Part shown: positions 47,153 to 55,978 of the stretch, piece after piece | Layout: every line of letters begins with the position of its first letter | How positions within the stretch are numbered: position 1 is the stretch's first letter | Source of the DNA: Phaeovulum vinaykumarii | GTDB taxonomy: Bacteria > Pseudomonadota > Alphaproteobacteria > Rhodobacterales > Rhodobacteraceae | Assembly (NCBI RefSeq): GCF_900156695.1 | Contig: NZ_FTOM01000001.1 | Coordinates: 124,001-188,000 of the forward strand | Direction: 5' to 3' | Length of the DNA: 64,000 nt | Made by a program: the position numbers and the translations under genes | The notes under the pieces: generated by a model | What the model was told of the DNA's origin: nothing | Databases searched by the model: none | The model's input: the letters and a program-made list of their open reading frames with translations, nothing else

Positions 47153-48046
47153 TCAGTGCAGGATCGGCGGACGGTCGGGGTCCATGCCGGGGCCCTTGCG
47201 CTCGGCCTCCTCGGCCTCGAGCGCCGCCTCAGCTGCGGCCAAAGCCTCGGCGTCCAGCGCAAAACGCCAGCCGGTCTCGGCCAGCGCGGGGCGTGCCGGG
47301 TCGTCGTCGGGCAGGAAGACCACGGCGATTTCCTCGCCCTCGAGCCCGGCGAAGATCAGCGCCTCGGAGACCGCCTTGGCCAGCGCGGCCTCGGCCTCGG
47401 AGCCGCCCTCGTCCTCGGGGATGGGCTGGAACACCAGGACATGCCCCTGCCGGCCGTCCATCCAGCCGACCCCCGAAAGCCAGGCCTCGCGCCCCTCGGC
47501 GCCCGCCGACGCCGCCCAAGAGGCCAGACGCTGCGTCAACCGGTCGAGCAGGCTCTTGGGCAATTGCGGCGGCAGGAAATGGTCGGGCCAGCCCTCGTCT
47601 TCCTGGGGGCGTTCGGCCAGCGTGCCGGCCAGCCAGTCGATCGCCTCGGGCGGCAGCAAGAGCGCCTGCGGCACGATCCCGAGATTGACCCCCAGCCCGA
47701 TGCCCTGCCCGGCCAGCTGGTCCACGACCACGCGCCCCGGCAGCGCGGCATAGGGCGCGGCCTGACCAGTGAAGGCGGCCAGACGATCCTCGCGGTCGAA
47801 GGCCAGGATGAAGCGGCCCTCGTCGGTGGCGATGAGCTGCGGCGCGATCACCGGCGCGCTGCCGGGCTCGGCCTCCTCGGGCTCGGCCGCCAGCAGCACG
47901 AACAATTCGGCGCCGATCAGGCAATCATACATGGCCAGCCGCGCGGCATCGTCATCGGGGGCGTCCTGCATCGCCTGATGTGCCAGATCGAAGGGCGTGG
48001 GCGTCGGGTCGAGCGTGATCTCGGGCTCGTCGGGCGTGTCGGTCAT
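47153..48046 (-). CDS. SseB-family protein
   Basis: 297-residue acidic protein. The N-terminal half (LAMYDCLIGAELFVLLA, APQLIATDEGRFILAFDRE and YAALPGRVVVDQLAG) fits the SseB N-terminal domain, and the central VNLGIVPQALLLPPEAIDWL is typical too. Despite the name, bacterial SseB of this type is a cytoplasmic protein of unclear role, distinct from the Salmonella secreted translocator. Start 48046 behind AAGGAGG. It stands alone between the gene-free region and nhaA. Confidence 0.78.
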   Translation of the reverse strand: MTDTPDEPEITLDPTPTPFDLAHQAMQDAPDDDAARLAMYDCLIGAELFVLLAAEPEEAEPGSAPVIAPQLIATDEGRFILAFDREDRLAAFTGQAAPYAALPGRVVVDQLAGQGIGLGVNLGIVPQALLLPPEAIDWLAGTLAERPQEDEGWPDHFLPPQLPKSLLDRLTQRLASWAASAGAEGREAWLSGVGWMDGRQGHVLVFQPIPEDEGGSEAEAALAKAVSEALIFAGLEGEEIAVVFLPDDDPARPALAETGWRFALDAEALAAAEAALEAEEAERKGPGMDPDRPPILH

Positions 48047-48304
48047 GGGACCTCCTTGCTGGCGGAACGGATGCGCGGCGCGCGGGTTGCGGCGGGGTTT
48101 GACCCCCGCGCCTAATCCTGCCACGCCCGAAGGGCAAGCACCACGCCCCGAAAGCGCGCAATTTCAGGGCGACAGCCCCCTTCACGCGGGGGTGATCCTT
48201 GCGCCCCGGCCCCCCCCTTGCTTTAACCCCGCCAGCCACGGCCCGAGGCGGCCGGGATCGTCCGCCCGCACGGGGGCCGGCGGGATCAGCAACCGGGGGA
48301 TGCC

Positions 48305-49567
48305 ATGTATCGGGTCTGGAATTTCATCACCACCTATTCGCTGCTTCTGGTGATGGGCGCGGTGGGAGCGCTGATCTGGGCCAATACCGACCCCGAGAGC
48401 TATCACCATCTGGTGCATTTCGTGCTGGTCGAGGATTTCTTCATCGGCCATCTGCACGGCGAGGGCGATCACGCCACCCGCACGCTGACGCTGCATTATC
48501 TGGTCAACGACGTCCTGATGGCCTTCTTCTTCGCCATTGCCGCCAAGGAGGTCTGGGAAGGCATCATCCTCAAGAACGGCGAATTGCGCGGGCGCAAGGC
48601 GATGACGCCGCTGATCGCCACGGCCGGGGGGATGCTGGGGCCGGTCGTCGTCTATCTGGGACTGGCGGCGACGCTGGGGATCTATGAGACCGTCAGCCGC
48701 GGCTGGGCCATTCCCACGGCAACCGATATCGCCTTTTCCTATCTGGTGGGGCGGATCGTCTTCGGCGCAGGTCATCCCGCGATCCGGTTCCTTCTGCTGC
48801 TGGCCATTGCCGATGATGCCGCGGGGCTGGTCATCCTGGCGGTGTTCTACCCTTCGGGCACGCTGGCGCCGGAATGGCTGGGCCTGTCCTTCGGCGCGGC
48901 GCTGGCGGTCTTCGTGCTGGCCAACTGGCTGCCGCGGCGGCTGGACCGGGGCAACCAGGCGCGGCCGCATTCGACCTGGGTGCGCAAGCGGCTGAGCTTC
49001 ATCCCCTATGCCGTTGCCGGCGCGCTCAGCTGGTATGGCTTTCAGGAAGCGGGCATCCACCCGGCGCTGGGCCTCTTGCCGATCGTGCCCACGATCCCGC
49101 ATGCCGACCGCGCCTTTGGCCTGTTCGCCGAGGCCGAGGAGCACCTGACCGACCTTCTCAACTGGATCGAGCACCACCTGAAATACCCGGTCGAATTCAT
49201 CCTGCTGATGTTCGGCCTGCTCAATGCGGGCGTGGAATTCGGCGCCATCGGCGAGCCCACGCTTCTGGTCGTGGCGGGCCTTCTGATCGGCAAGCCGGTG
49301 GGGATCTTCGTGATGGGGGTGTTCGGGGCGCATGTGCTGCGCTTCGGTCTGCCCAAGGGGATGCGCACGGCCGATATCTTCGTGCTGGGCTGCGTGGCGG
49401 CCATCGGCTTCACGGTGGCGCTCTTCGTGGCCTCGGTCGCCTTCCCGGCCGGCATGGTGCAGGATGCCGCCAAGATGGGGGCGCTGTTCTCGTTCGGCGC
49501 GGCGCTGACCTCGCTTGCCGCGGGCAAGCTGCTGCGGGTCGAGAAGCGGCACGAACAGATCGCCTGA
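48305..49567 (+). CDS. nhaA: Na+/H+ antiporter NhaA
   Basis: 420-residue inner-membrane antiporter. The ion-binding aspartate pair is at Asp170-Asp171 in LLAIADDAAGLV, with the preceding WAIPTATDIAFSYLVG block. About ten to twelve membrane helices span the protein, and VALFVASVAFP is the family C-terminal helix. NhaA exports sodium at alkaline pH, two protons in per sodium. Monocistronic; ATG 48305. Confidence 0.93.
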   Translation: MYRVWNFITTYSLLLVMGAVGALIWANTDPESYHHLVHFVLVEDFFIGHLHGEGDHATRTLTLHYLVNDVLMAFFFAIAAKEVWEGIILKNGELRGRKAMTPLIATAGGMLGPVVVYLGLAATLGIYETVSRGWAIPTATDIAFSYLVGRIVFGAGHPAIRFLLLLAIADDAAGLVILAVFYPSGTLAPEWLGLSFGAALAVFVLANWLPRRLDRGNQARPHSTWVRKRLSFIPYAVAGALSWYGFQEAGIHPALGLLPIVPTIPHADRAFGLFAEAEEHLTDLLNWIEHHLKYPVEFILLMFGLLNAGVEFGAIGEPTLLVVAGLLIGKPVGIFVMGVFGAHVLRFGLPKGMRTADIFVLGCVAAIGFTVALFVASVAFPAGMVQDAAKMGALFSFGAALTSLAAGKLLRVEKRHEQIA

Positions 49568-49631
49568 CCTGCACCAGGGGCCGCCTTGCGCCCTGCGGGC
49601 CGCATCGGACATAATGATGCCCGATTGAACA

Positions 49632-49663
49632 CCTAGGGGTTTTGTTAACCACATGCCCCTAGG
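49632..49663. promoter_or_regulatory. CCTAGGGG/CCCCTAGG inverted repeat upstream of the capsule genes
   Basis: Perfect 8-bp arms (49632-49639, 49656-49663) around a 16-base AT-richer centre that contains GTTAAC. It lies 41 bases before the kpsT-like ATG and 65 after the nhaA stop. Either an operator for the capsule operon or a terminator stem; there is no T-run after it. Confidence 0.5.
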
Positions 49664-49704
49664 GTCGTTCAGACCCGTGATGCAGGAAGCCGGCCGGCCC
49701 CGCC

Positions 49705-50364
49705 ATGCTCGAATTCGATAATGTCAGCAAGTCCTTCTGGACCGGAAAGCAGCGCAAGGTGATCCTTGATCGCGCCTCTTTCCGCATCGAGATGGGCAAT
49801 TCGCTGGGCATCCTGGCGCGCAACGGCACCGGCAAGACCACGATCATCAACATGATGGCCGGCCTCGAGAAACCCGACGAGGGCGAGATCCGCAAATCCT
49901 GCCGGGTGTCCTTTCCGCTGGGCTTCATGGGCGGCGTGGTGCCGCGCCATTCGGGCACCGAAAACGTCCGCTTCATCGCCCGGCTCTACGGGCTTGACGC
50001 CGATTACGTCGAGGCCTTCTGCCGCTGGCTGGCGGGCCTGGGCGAATATTTCGACATGCCCGTGGGCACCTACAGCCAGGGGATGAAGGCGCGGCTGACC
50101 TTCTCGCTGCTGCTGGCGCTCGATTTCGACATCTATCTGATCGACGAGGGGATGCCCTCGACCACGGATGTGGAATTCAACCGCAAGGCCGGCGACATCC
50201 TGCGCGACCGTCTGTCCAAATCCACCGTCGTGGTGGTCTCGCACCAGCCCAGGACGCTGGAGAAATTCTGCCGCTCGGCGGCGGTGCTGCGCGATGGCCG
50301 GCTCTACATGTTCGACACTCTGGAAGAGGCGAAACAGCTTTATGACTACAGTTCCCAAAGCTAG
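49705..50364 (+). CDS. kpsT: Capsule polysaccharide export ATPase, KpsT-like
   Basis: 219-residue ABC ATPase of the group 2 capsule exporter. Walker A is LARNGTGKTTI with Ala where the first Gly is usual. The family signature is TYSQGMKARLTF in place of LSGGQ, Walker B YLIDEGMPSTT, and the switch VVVSHQPRTLEKF. It powers export of capsular polysaccharide with a KpsM permease, which is not in the window. It overlaps the KpsE-like gene by 23 bases. Confidence 0.88.
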   Translation: MLEFDNVSKSFWTGKQRKVILDRASFRIEMGNSLGILARNGTGKTTIINMMAGLEKPDEGEIRKSCRVSFPLGFMGGVVPRHSGTENVRFIARLYGLDADYVEAFCRWLAGLGEYFDMPVGTYSQGMKARLTFSLLLALDFDIYLIDEGMPSTTDVEFNRKAGDILRDRLSKSTVVVVSHQPRTLEKFCRSAAVLRDGRLYMFDTLEEAKQLYDYSSQS

Positions 50365-52222
50365 GCGCTTCCGCATCCGCCAGGCCCAGACGCCGGCCGC
50401 AGCGCCCGCCCCCACGCCGGCAGATCCCGCAGCACGCACGGCGCACGCGGCGCCCGCTCCGGTCGAACCGACGGGAACCGAACCGCGGGGGACCGAACCG
50501 AAGGCGGCCAAACTGGCGGAGACCACCGCGGAAAGCGCGCCGCCGTCGCTGCGCGCCGGGCGCGGCGCCCGCAAGCCCGACGCGCAGCGGCGGCAGGGCG
50601 CCCTGTTCGACAATGACGACGACGGTTTCGGCGATCAGTCCTTTGTCCGCGTGGCCGAGGCCGCCGCCCGCGACAAGGTTCTGGCCCCCGGCGAGGCCAC
50701 CCCCGAGGAAGAGATCGCCGCCATCCGTGCCGAAGGGCTGACGGGACGGCAATTGCGCATGGCCCGGCGTCTGGCCGCCAAGCACGGGATCGAGGCCACA
50801 TCGGATTTCGAGGCCGTGTGCCTGCTGCGCCGCCAGGGGATCAACCCGTTCCAGCCCTCGAGCCTGCTCGAGATGATCGCGGCCAACCGCGCCCAAGGCG
50901 CCGAACCGGCCACGGCGACGGGGGGCGCGGGCGGTGGCGGCGCAGGGGGCGGCGCAGGGGGCGGCACGGCCCTGGCGCGCATCGACGGGCCCGGCGCCGA
51001 TCCGCGCGTGCAATTGCCCCAGACCGTGCGCCCCGGCGCCACCCTGCCCTCGGCCGAGGTGATGAGCGAGGAGCGCCGCACCCGCGAGATCATGGAGATG
51101 CAGCGCGACATCGCCCGCCGTCGCCGGCGCCGGGTGATGATGCTGTTTGCCCGGCTCAGCTTCTTTGTCTTCCTGCCGACGCTGATCGCGGGGCTCTACT
51201 ATTTTGTCTGGGCCACGCCGCTTTACGCCACCCGCACCGAATTCGTCATCCAGCAGGCCGAACAGCAGAGCGTGGGCGGCCTCGGCAGCCTGTTCTCGGG
51301 CACGCAGCTGGCCACCAACCAGGATTCGGTGACGGTGCAATCCTATCTGCAATCGCGCGACGCGATGCTGCGGCTGGACCGTGACAAGGGCTTCAAGGCG
51401 CATTTCTCCACCCCCCGGATCGACCCGTTGAAGCGCCTGCCCGAGAATGCCTCCAACGAACAGGCCTATGCGCTTTACACCGACATGGTGAAGATCGGCT
51501 ATGACCCCTCCGAAGGCGTCGTCAAGATGGAGGTGATCGCCGCCGACCCGGCCGTGTCCAAGGACTTTTCCGAAGCGCTCATCACCTACGCCGAGGAACA
51601 GGTCGACAAGCTGACCCAGCGCCTGCGCGAAGACCAGATGAAGGGCGCGCGCGAAAGCTATCAGGATGCCGAATTCAAGGTGCAGGTCGCCCAGAACCGG
51701 GTGCTGGAGCTTCAGGAACAGATGGGCATTCTCGACCCGGTGACCGAAACCGGGGTGGTGATGCAGCAGGTCGGCACCTTCGAGGTCCAGCTTCAGCAGA
51801 AGAAGCTGGAACTTCAGGCGCTTCTGGACAACCCGCGGCCCAACCAGGCGCGTGTGGACGGGGTGCGCGCCGATATCAGCCGGCTTCAGAACCTGATTGC
51901 CGAGCTGCGCGCGCAACTGACGCAGAGCGACGGGCAGACCTCGTCGCTGGCCTCGGTCACGGGCAAGCTGCGCATCGCCGAGGCCGATCTCCAGACCCGC
52001 CAGCTGATGCTGAGCCAGGCCGCCCAGCAGCTCGAGACCGCGCGGATCGAGGCCAACAAGCAGGTACGCTACCTGTCGATGGGCGTGCGCCCCGTCGCCC
52101 CGGACGAGCCCACCTATCCGCGGGCCTTCGAAAATACGGTGCTGGCATTCCTGATCTTTGCGGGTATCTACCTGATGCTGTCGCTGACCGCCTCGATCCT
52201 GCGCGAGCAGGTCTCGGCCTGA
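50342..52222 (+). CDS. kpsE: Capsule polysaccharide export inner-membrane protein, KpsE-like
   Basis: 626-residue polysaccharide co-polymerase/export protein of the KpsE/BexC/CtrB group. Residues 1-260 form an unusual cytoplasmic extension: Ala/Pro/Thr-rich, then a charged part with GLTGRQLRMARRLAAKHGIE, and a Gly repeat near 200. TM1 is at about 270-290 (RLSFFVFLPTLIAGLYYFVW). The periplasmic coiled-coil region follows (about 430-585), and TM2 is near 597-615. ATG 50342 lies inside kpsT; a later start is possible but none is better supported. Confidence 0.85.
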   Translation: MTTVPKARRFRIRQAQTPAAAPAPTPADPAARTAHAAPAPVEPTGTEPRGTEPKAAKLAETTAESAPPSLRAGRGARKPDAQRRQGALFDNDDDGFGDQSFVRVAEAAARDKVLAPGEATPEEEIAAIRAEGLTGRQLRMARRLAAKHGIEATSDFEAVCLLRRQGINPFQPSSLLEMIAANRAQGAEPATATGGAGGGGAGGGAGGGTALARIDGPGADPRVQLPQTVRPGATLPSAEVMSEERRTREIMEMQRDIARRRRRRVMMLFARLSFFVFLPTLIAGLYYFVWATPLYATRTEFVIQQAEQQSVGGLGSLFSGTQLATNQDSVTVQSYLQSRDAMLRLDRDKGFKAHFSTPRIDPLKRLPENASNEQAYALYTDMVKIGYDPSEGVVKMEVIAADPAVSKDFSEALITYAEEQVDKLTQRLREDQMKGARESYQDAEFKVQVAQNRVLELQEQMGILDPVTETGVVMQQVGTFEVQLQQKKLELQALLDNPRPNQARVDGVRADISRLQNLIAELRAQLTQSDGQTSSLASVTGKLRIAEADLQTRQLMLSQAAQQLETARIEANKQVRYLSMGVRPVAPDEPTYPRAFENTVLAFLIFAGIYLMLSLTASILREQVSA

Positions 52223-52245
52223 CGCGCCCGCAGCCGGAGAGAAGC

Positions 52246-53079
52246 ATGAAGACCGTCGAGATTGGCGCGCTGCGCCTGGGCAACCGTGAACCGCTGGCGC
52301 TGATCGCCGGCCCCTGCCAGATCGAAAGCGCCGATCACGCGCTGTCGATCGCGGCCGTGCTGGCGCCGGCCTGTGCCGCGGCGGGGGTGCAGTTCATCTT
52401 CAAGGCCAGCTTCGACAAGGCCAACCGCTCCTCGCTCAAGGGGCGGCGGGGCGTGGGGCTCGAGGCCGGGCTGGCCGCGCTGGCCGAGGTCAAGGCCGCG
52501 TTCGGCTGCCCGGTGCTGACCGACATCCACACCGAAGCCCAGGCCGAAGCCGCGGCCGGGGTGGTCGACATCCTCCAGATCCCCGCCTTCCTGTGCCGCC
52601 AGACCGACCTTCTGCTGGCCGCCGGGCGCACCGGCGCCGTCGTCAACGTCAAGAAGGGCCAGTTCCTGGCGCCCTGGGACATGGAACATGTGGCCGACAA
52701 GGTCGCCTCGACCGGCAACGACCGTATCCTTCTGACCGAGCGCGGCGTGTCCTTCGGCTACAACACCCTGGTGGCCGACATGCGCGCCCTGCCGATCATG
52801 GCGCGCACCGGCTGGCCGGTGATCATGGACGCCACCCACGCCGTCCAGCAGCCCGGCGGCCTGGGCGGCGCCTCGGGCGGGCAGCGCGAATTTGCCCCCG
52901 TCCTGGCGCGCGCGGCCGTGTCGCTGGGGGTCGCCGGCGTCTTCATCGAAACCCACGAGGCGCCCGACACCGCGCCCTCGGACGGGCCGAACATGATCCC
53001 GCTGGCGCAGATGCCCGCCCTGATCGAGAGCCTGGCCGCCTTTGACCGGCTGGCCAAGGCCGACCCGCTTCACGTCTGA
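52246..53079 (+). CDS. kdsA: 3-deoxy-8-phosphooctulonate (Kdo-8-P) synthase
   Basis: 277-residue enzyme condensing phosphoenolpyruvate with arabinose 5-phosphate to Kdo-8-P. Family blocks: LIAGPCQIESADHAL, FKASFDKANRSS, LTDIHTEAQAEAA and VNVKKGQFLAPWDM, then DATHAVQQPGG and FIETHEAPDTAPSDGP. Kdo is needed for lipid A core and for the Kdo linker of group 2 capsules; placement just after kpsE suggests the latter supply. ATG 52246 behind GGAGAGAA. Confidence 0.94.
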   Translation: MKTVEIGALRLGNREPLALIAGPCQIESADHALSIAAVLAPACAAAGVQFIFKASFDKANRSSLKGRRGVGLEAGLAALAEVKAAFGCPVLTDIHTEAQAEAAAGVVDILQIPAFLCRQTDLLLAAGRTGAVVNVKKGQFLAPWDMEHVADKVASTGNDRILLTERGVSFGYNTLVADMRALPIMARTGWPVIMDATHAVQQPGGLGGASGGQREFAPVLARAAVSLGVAGVFIETHEAPDTAPSDGPNMIPLAQMPALIESLAAFDRLAKADPLHV

Positions 53080-53086
53080 GCCCTGC

Positions 53087-53106
53087 CCCCCGGCTCCGGC
53101 CGGGGG
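53087..53106 (+). terminator. kdsA terminator hairpin
   Basis: Eight-bp stem (CCCCCGGC and GCCGGGGG, read across 53087-53106) with a four-base loop, eight bases after the stop. No T-run. Confidence 0.55.
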
Positions 53107-53198
53107 TGCACCCGTCTTGCATGTAACGCCGTCACGCAATGCGGATATAAGTTGCAGGCGCCGCCCCGGTTGCGACGATATTTAGCATTTGAATGGAA

Positions 53199-53229
53199 TT
53201 GCGACATTCCATGACAGCGGTGCTAAGAT
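53199..53229 (+). promoter_or_regulatory. Candidate promoter of the Nif11-like gene
   Basis: TTGCGA (53199-53204) and TAAGAT (53224-53229), 19-base spacer, inside an AT-rich island (53140-53235). Weak match, but the island makes an own promoter likely. Confidence 0.35.
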
Positions 53230-53263
53230 AAGAGCCACGGCAGACCGAAGATTGAGGGACCGT

Positions 53264-53485
53264 ATGAGCAAGCACTCCGCCGAGCGATTCGTGCTGGACA
53301 TGCGCCAGAGCGCCCAGATGCTGGAACAATTCTCTCGGTTGTCCGACCCCGCCGCGCGCGCCCGCGCCGCCCGCGATCTGGGCTATGACTTCACCCCCGA
53401 GGAACTGGCCGTCGCGCGGCGCGAAGCCGGGCTGGATGCCATCGGCGAAATTCCCTTCGCGGCGCGGTCCGAACGGGTGGGCTGA
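53264..53485 (+). CDS. Nif11-like small protein
   Basis: 73-residue protein. SAERFVLDMRQSAQMLEQF, then ARAARDLGYDFTPEELAVAR, follows the Nif11/N11P leader pattern (helix, then a G-Y/F-x-F-T-x-x-E-L block). The tail after residue 55 is short (GEIPFAARSERVG), without a Gly-Gly cleavage site or Cys, so it is not an obvious RiPP precursor. No nitrogen-fixation or RiPP genes are adjacent. ATG 53264 behind GAGGGA. Function unknown. Confidence 0.65.
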   Translation: MSKHSAERFVLDMRQSAQMLEQFSRLSDPAARARAARDLGYDFTPEELAVARREAGLDAIGEIPFAARSERVG

Positions 53486-53569
53486 ACCCGCCCCTGCCGG
53501 TCACGGCCGAGACGACAAGGACGGGCGCAAGCGGAGGCGGGCGCAATAAGGCGCGCCCGCGGCCCGGCC

Positions 53570-54700
53570 TCAGCTGTCGAAGACGATCACCTGCCGGATC
53601 GCCAGGCCCGCGGCCAGCCGCTCGAAGCCCGCGTTGATCTCCTCGAGCGGCAGGCGGTGGGTCACCAGCTTCTCGATCGGCAACTGGCCCTGCATCATCA
53701 TCTGGGCAAAGCGCGGGATGTCGCGGATGGGCACGCAAGACCCCATGTAGGAGCCGCGCAACGTGACCTCGTTGGCGGTCAGCGACACCGCCGGGATCAC
53801 CAGCTTTTCGGTCGGATTGGGCAGGCCCGCGGTCACGCAGGTGCCGCCGCGCCGGGTCAGCCCATAGGCCGTGACCAGTGCCGGCACCGCCCCCGCCAGT
53901 TCGACCGCCAGATCGACCCCGCCCCCGGTCAGCGCGCGGATCTCGGCCACGCTCTCGGGGTCGGTCGGGTCGAAGACATGATGCGCGCCCAGATCCAGGG
54001 CCGCGGCGCGTTTCTCGGCCGACGGGTCCACCCCGATCAGCACCCGCGCCCCGGCCGCATGCGCCCCCAGAAGCCCGGCCAGCCCCACGCCGCCCAAGCC
54101 CACGATGGCGCAGGATTGTCCCATCCGCAGCCCGCCGGTGTTGAGAACCGCCCCCACCCCGGTCAACACCGCACAGCCCAGAAGCGCGGCCCGGTCCAGC
54201 GGGATCTCGGGGTCGATCTTCACGCAGGAGCCTTCGGCCACGACCACATGATCGGAAAAGGCCGACACGCCGACATGGTGATTGACCACCGTCCCCTGAT
54301 GCGAGATCGCCTTCGAGCCCGTCAGAAGCCGCCCCTCGACCGCCGCCCCCGCCGCAGGTTCGCACAAGGCCGGCCGCCCCTCGGCGCAGGGCGCGCAATG
54401 CCCGCACGAGGGCGCAAAGACCAGCACGACGTGATCGCCGGGCTGAAAGCGCGCGGGCCCCGGCCCGGTCTCGACCACGACGCCCGCGGCCTCGTGGCCC
54501 AAGGCCAGCGGCATCCCCCGCGGCCGGTCGGCATTCACCACCGACAGATCCGAATGACAGATCCCCGCCGCCGCGATCCGCACCAGCAGCTCGCCCGGAC
54601 CGGGCGGCGCCAGCTCGGCCTCGACGATCTGGATCGGACGGCTGTCGGTATAGGGGCGCGGTGCGCCCATCTCGCGCAAAAGCGCGATGCGTGTCTTCAT
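53570..54700 (-). CDS. Zinc-dependent alcohol dehydrogenase (MDR family)
   Basis: 376-residue enzyme. The catalytic zinc site is GICHSD and LALGHEAAG. The structural zinc site of four Cys is CGHCAPCAEGRPALC near residues 97-111. The Rossmann fold GLGGVGLAGLLGAHAAG is near 195. The deletion-free length and LLGCAVLTGVGAVLNTGG resemble class III/long-chain alcohol dehydrogenases, including those using glutathione- or mycothiol-adducts, so the substrate is open. ATG 54700 behind GGGAGGA. Monocistronic. Confidence 0.88.
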   Translation of the reverse strand: MKTRIALLREMGAPRPYTDSRPIQIVEAELAPPGPGELLVRIAAAGICHSDLSVVNADRPRGMPLALGHEAAGVVVETGPGPARFQPGDHVVLVFAPSCGHCAPCAEGRPALCEPAAGAAVEGRLLTGSKAISHQGTVVNHHVGVSAFSDHVVVAEGSCVKIDPEIPLDRAALLGCAVLTGVGAVLNTGGLRMGQSCAIVGLGGVGLAGLLGAHAAGARVLIGVDPSAEKRAAALDLGAHHVFDPTDPESVAEIRALTGGGVDLAVELAGAVPALVTAYGLTRRGGTCVTAGLPNPTEKLVIPAVSLTANEVTLRGSYMGSCVPIRDIPRFAQMMMQGQLPIEKLVTHRLPLEEINAGFERLAAGLAIRQVIVFDS

Positions 54701-54809
54701 GCGGTCCTCCCTGTCGGCGGGCATTGCGCGGCCCGCCTCTCTCCCTGAAGGCCGAGTATGACCGCCAAGCGGCGCACCTGACCAGAGGCTTCGGGCGGAC
54801 AAAGACATG

Positions 54810-54841
54810 AAAACGCCGCCCCCCGGCAGGGAGCGGCGGCG
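54810..54841 (-). terminator. prs terminator
   Basis: On the minus strand, CGCCGCCGCTCCC and GGGGGGCGGCG arms with a TGCC loop, followed by TTTT (54810-54813), 22 bases after the prs stop. Confidence 0.8.
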
Positions 54842-54862
54842 CAAAAGGCGAAAGGCGCGCGC

Positions 54863-55882
54863 TCAGACGCGCGAATACATGCCTTCGTAGATCGGGACCA
54901 GCGTGTCGGTCTCGAAGAGCGACGACACCGAGGTGCCGTTCCAGATGTTCAGGATCGCCTGGGCGAACATCGGCGCGGTCGGCACGATGCGGATGTTGCG
55001 CGCGGCCTTGGCCGGGGGCGCGGCTTCGATGGAATCGGTGATGACAAGCGTCTTCATCACCGAATTCTCGATGCGCTCGACCGCGGGGCCGGACAGCACG
55101 CCGTGGGTGATATAGGCATGGACCTCGGTCGCGCCGTTTTCGATCAGCACCGAGGCCGCCTTGCACAGCGTGCCCGCGGTGTCGCAGATGTCGTCCACGA
55201 TGATGCAGGTCTTGCCGGTCACATCGCCGATCACCGTCATTTCGGCCACTTCACCGGGTTTCTCGCGGCGCTTGTCGACGATGGCCAGCGGCGCGCCGAT
55301 CCGTTGCGCCAGCTCGCGCGCGCGGCCCACCCCGCCCACATCGGGCGAGACGATCATCAATTCGTCCAGACGGTCGGCGAAATGGTGCTTCACGTCCAGC
55401 GCGAAGACCGGCGCGGCATAGAGGTTGTCCACCGGAATATCGAAGAAGCCCTGGATCTGCGTCGCATGCAGATCGAGCGTCAGCACCCGGTCCACGCCCG
55501 CCTCGGTCAGCAGGTTCGCCACCAGCTTGGCCGAGATCGGCGTGCGCGCCTTGGCGCGGCGGTCCTGGCGGGCATAGCCGAAATAGGGGATCACGGCGGT
55601 GATCCGGTCGGCCGAGGACCGGCGCAGCGCGTCGGTCATGATCAGCAGTTCCATCAGGTTGTCATTGGCCGGGTTCGAGGTCGGCTGGATGATGAACATG
55701 TCCTCGCCGCGGACGTTCTCATAGACCTCGACGAAGATTTCCTGGTCGTTGAACCGCTCGACCCGCGCATCGACCAGCCCGACGCTCATCCCCCGATGCA
55801 TCGACATGCGCCGCGCGATGGAATTGGCAAGCGGGCGATTGGCATTGCCGGCGATCAGCTTGGGTTCGGTCATGGCGGGCAT
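54863..55882 (-). CDS. prs: Ribose-phosphate pyrophosphokinase (PRPP synthase)
   Basis: 339-residue enzyme making PRPP from ribose 5-phosphate and ATP, the precursor of nucleotides, His and Trp. Family blocks: [40 protein letters not shown] and [15 protein letters not shown]. The PRPP-binding loop is [20 protein letters not shown] 55882 is chosen because AGAGAGA lies upstream; ATGs at 55873 and 55912 are alternatives. Confidence 0.95.
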   Translation of the reverse strand: MPAMTEPKLIAGNANRPLANSIARRMSMHRGMSVGLVDARVERFNDQEIFVEVYENVRGEDMFIIQPTSNPANDNLMELLIMTDALRRSSADRITAVIPYFGYARQDRRAKARTPISAKLVANLLTEAGVDRVLTLDLHATQIQGFFDIPVDNLYAAPVFALDVKHHFADRLDELMIVSPDVGGVGRARELAQRIGAPLAIVDKRREKPGEVAEMTVIGDVTGKTCIIVDDICDTAGTLCKAASVLIENGATEVHAYITHGVLSGPAVERIENSVMKTLVITDSIEAAPPAKAARNIRIVPTAPMFAQAILNIWNGTSVSSLFETDTLVPIYEGMYSRV

Positions 55883-55978
55883 GGGCAGGTCTCTCTGATG
55901 CGGGATTCGCAAGATTGCGCCTGCCTTAGCACCGGGCTAGCCTGCCCGCAAACCGTCATGCACCCCGGAGGCGCCGTC

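Noticed and set aside
49705-50364. The KpsT-like ATPase as degenerate because of its non-canonical signature and Walker A Ala
   Set aside because: The Lys-Thr-Thr, Walker B Asp-Glu and switch His are intact, and capsule exporter ATPases often diverge in the signature motif.
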